Source: Latescibacteria bacterium UBA6620
GTDB taxonomy: Bacteria; Latescibacterota; UBA2968
NCBI GenBank assembly: GCA_002433075.1
Contig: DJHM01000017.1
Span: 9,047 to 41,746 of the forward strand
Length of the DNA stretch: 32,700 nt
Direction: 5' to 3'
Part shown: in pieces, positions 32,600 to 32,700 of the stretch
Position numbering within the stretch: the first letter of the stretch is position 1
Layout of the letters: each line of letters begins with the position of its first letter
Position numbers and translations under genes: made by a program
Notes under the pieces: model-generated
What the model was told of the DNA's origin: nothing
Database searches by the model: none
Seen by the model: only the letters and a program-made list of their open reading frames with translations

Positions 32600-32640
32600 G
32601 GTTCAACGGGCCTTCTATTGAACCTGTCTGTAGGCCTCAA
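32600..32640 (-). promoter_or_regulatory. Nested inverted repeats upstream of the last gene
   Basis: GGTTCAA (32600-32606) and TTGAACC (32618-32624) form a 7-bp inverted repeat with an 11-nt spacer, 16 bases before the start of the minus-strand gene. TTGAGG (32595-32600) and CCTCAA (32635-32640) form an outer pair. It could be an operator or a leader hairpin. Confidence 0.35.
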
Positions 32641-32700
32641 TGTCAAGATCTACGTGCAAGAGGAGCACCAGGGATGCGCGGTATGCCGTGTCTGGGCATC

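Overview
The window is moderately GC-rich DNA from a Gram-negative (LPS-making) bacterium. Evidence is an LptC-LptA-LptB lipopolysaccharide export set next to a sigma-54 gene, several predicted lipoproteins and exported proteins, and GTG/TTG starts next to good Shine-Dalgarno sequences. The mix of RraA-like, Ldh-family, HpcH/HpaI and SDR enzymes with a MacB/FtsX-type permease suggests an uncultured lineage such as the FCB group (Latescibacterota or Gemmatimonadota-like). That placement is inference; no rRNA or tRNA gene was seen.

Region 1 (1-6.3 kb, + strand): the 3' part of an exported DUF4856-like protein ending at a strong terminator; a polytopic GT-C-like membrane protein overlapping an FAD-dependent oxidoreductase; a broken reading frame with two internal stops; then an SDR dehydrogenase and an RraA-like protein. 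Region 2 (6.4-9.1 kb, - strand): a membrane fatty acid desaturase, a short fragment resembling the start of a ClC channel, and an unusual nuclease joining a DUF1016 N-terminal domain to a staphylococcal-nuclease domain. Region 3 (9.3-17.5 kb): Ldh-family dehydrogenase, aldo/keto reductase and exported alpha/beta hydrolase on +, an HpcH/HpaI aldolase on -, a heavily damaged ABC permease pseudogene (five lesions), a second SDR, and a stand-alone response regulator whose tail is antisense to that SDR.

Region 4 (17.6-24.1 kb, +): a 666-residue acidic protein carrying both halves of a PilZ signature 254 residues apart, then two small unknown genes (the second translationally coupled to the first), then ruvX, mltG and a PcrA/UvrD helicase linked by start/stop overlaps. 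Region 5 (24.2-32.6 kb): gatC without gatA/gatB, a terminator, then pyrG-lptC-lptA-lptB in one tightly packed run, then rpoN with a two-gene tail (a membrane-anchored coiled-coil protein and a lipoprotein), ending with a convergent unknown gene. The pyrG-lpt-rpoN block should couple CTP supply for CMP-Kdo, LPS transport and sigma-54 regulation.

The most unusual items are the three 47-bp-spaced copies of a dyad motif running into the rpoN start codons, the DUF1016-SNase fusion, the split PilZ-like protein, a terminator-like hairpin inside the lptA signal-peptide codons, and an approximately 30-residue insertion in the glutaminase domain of CTP synthase.
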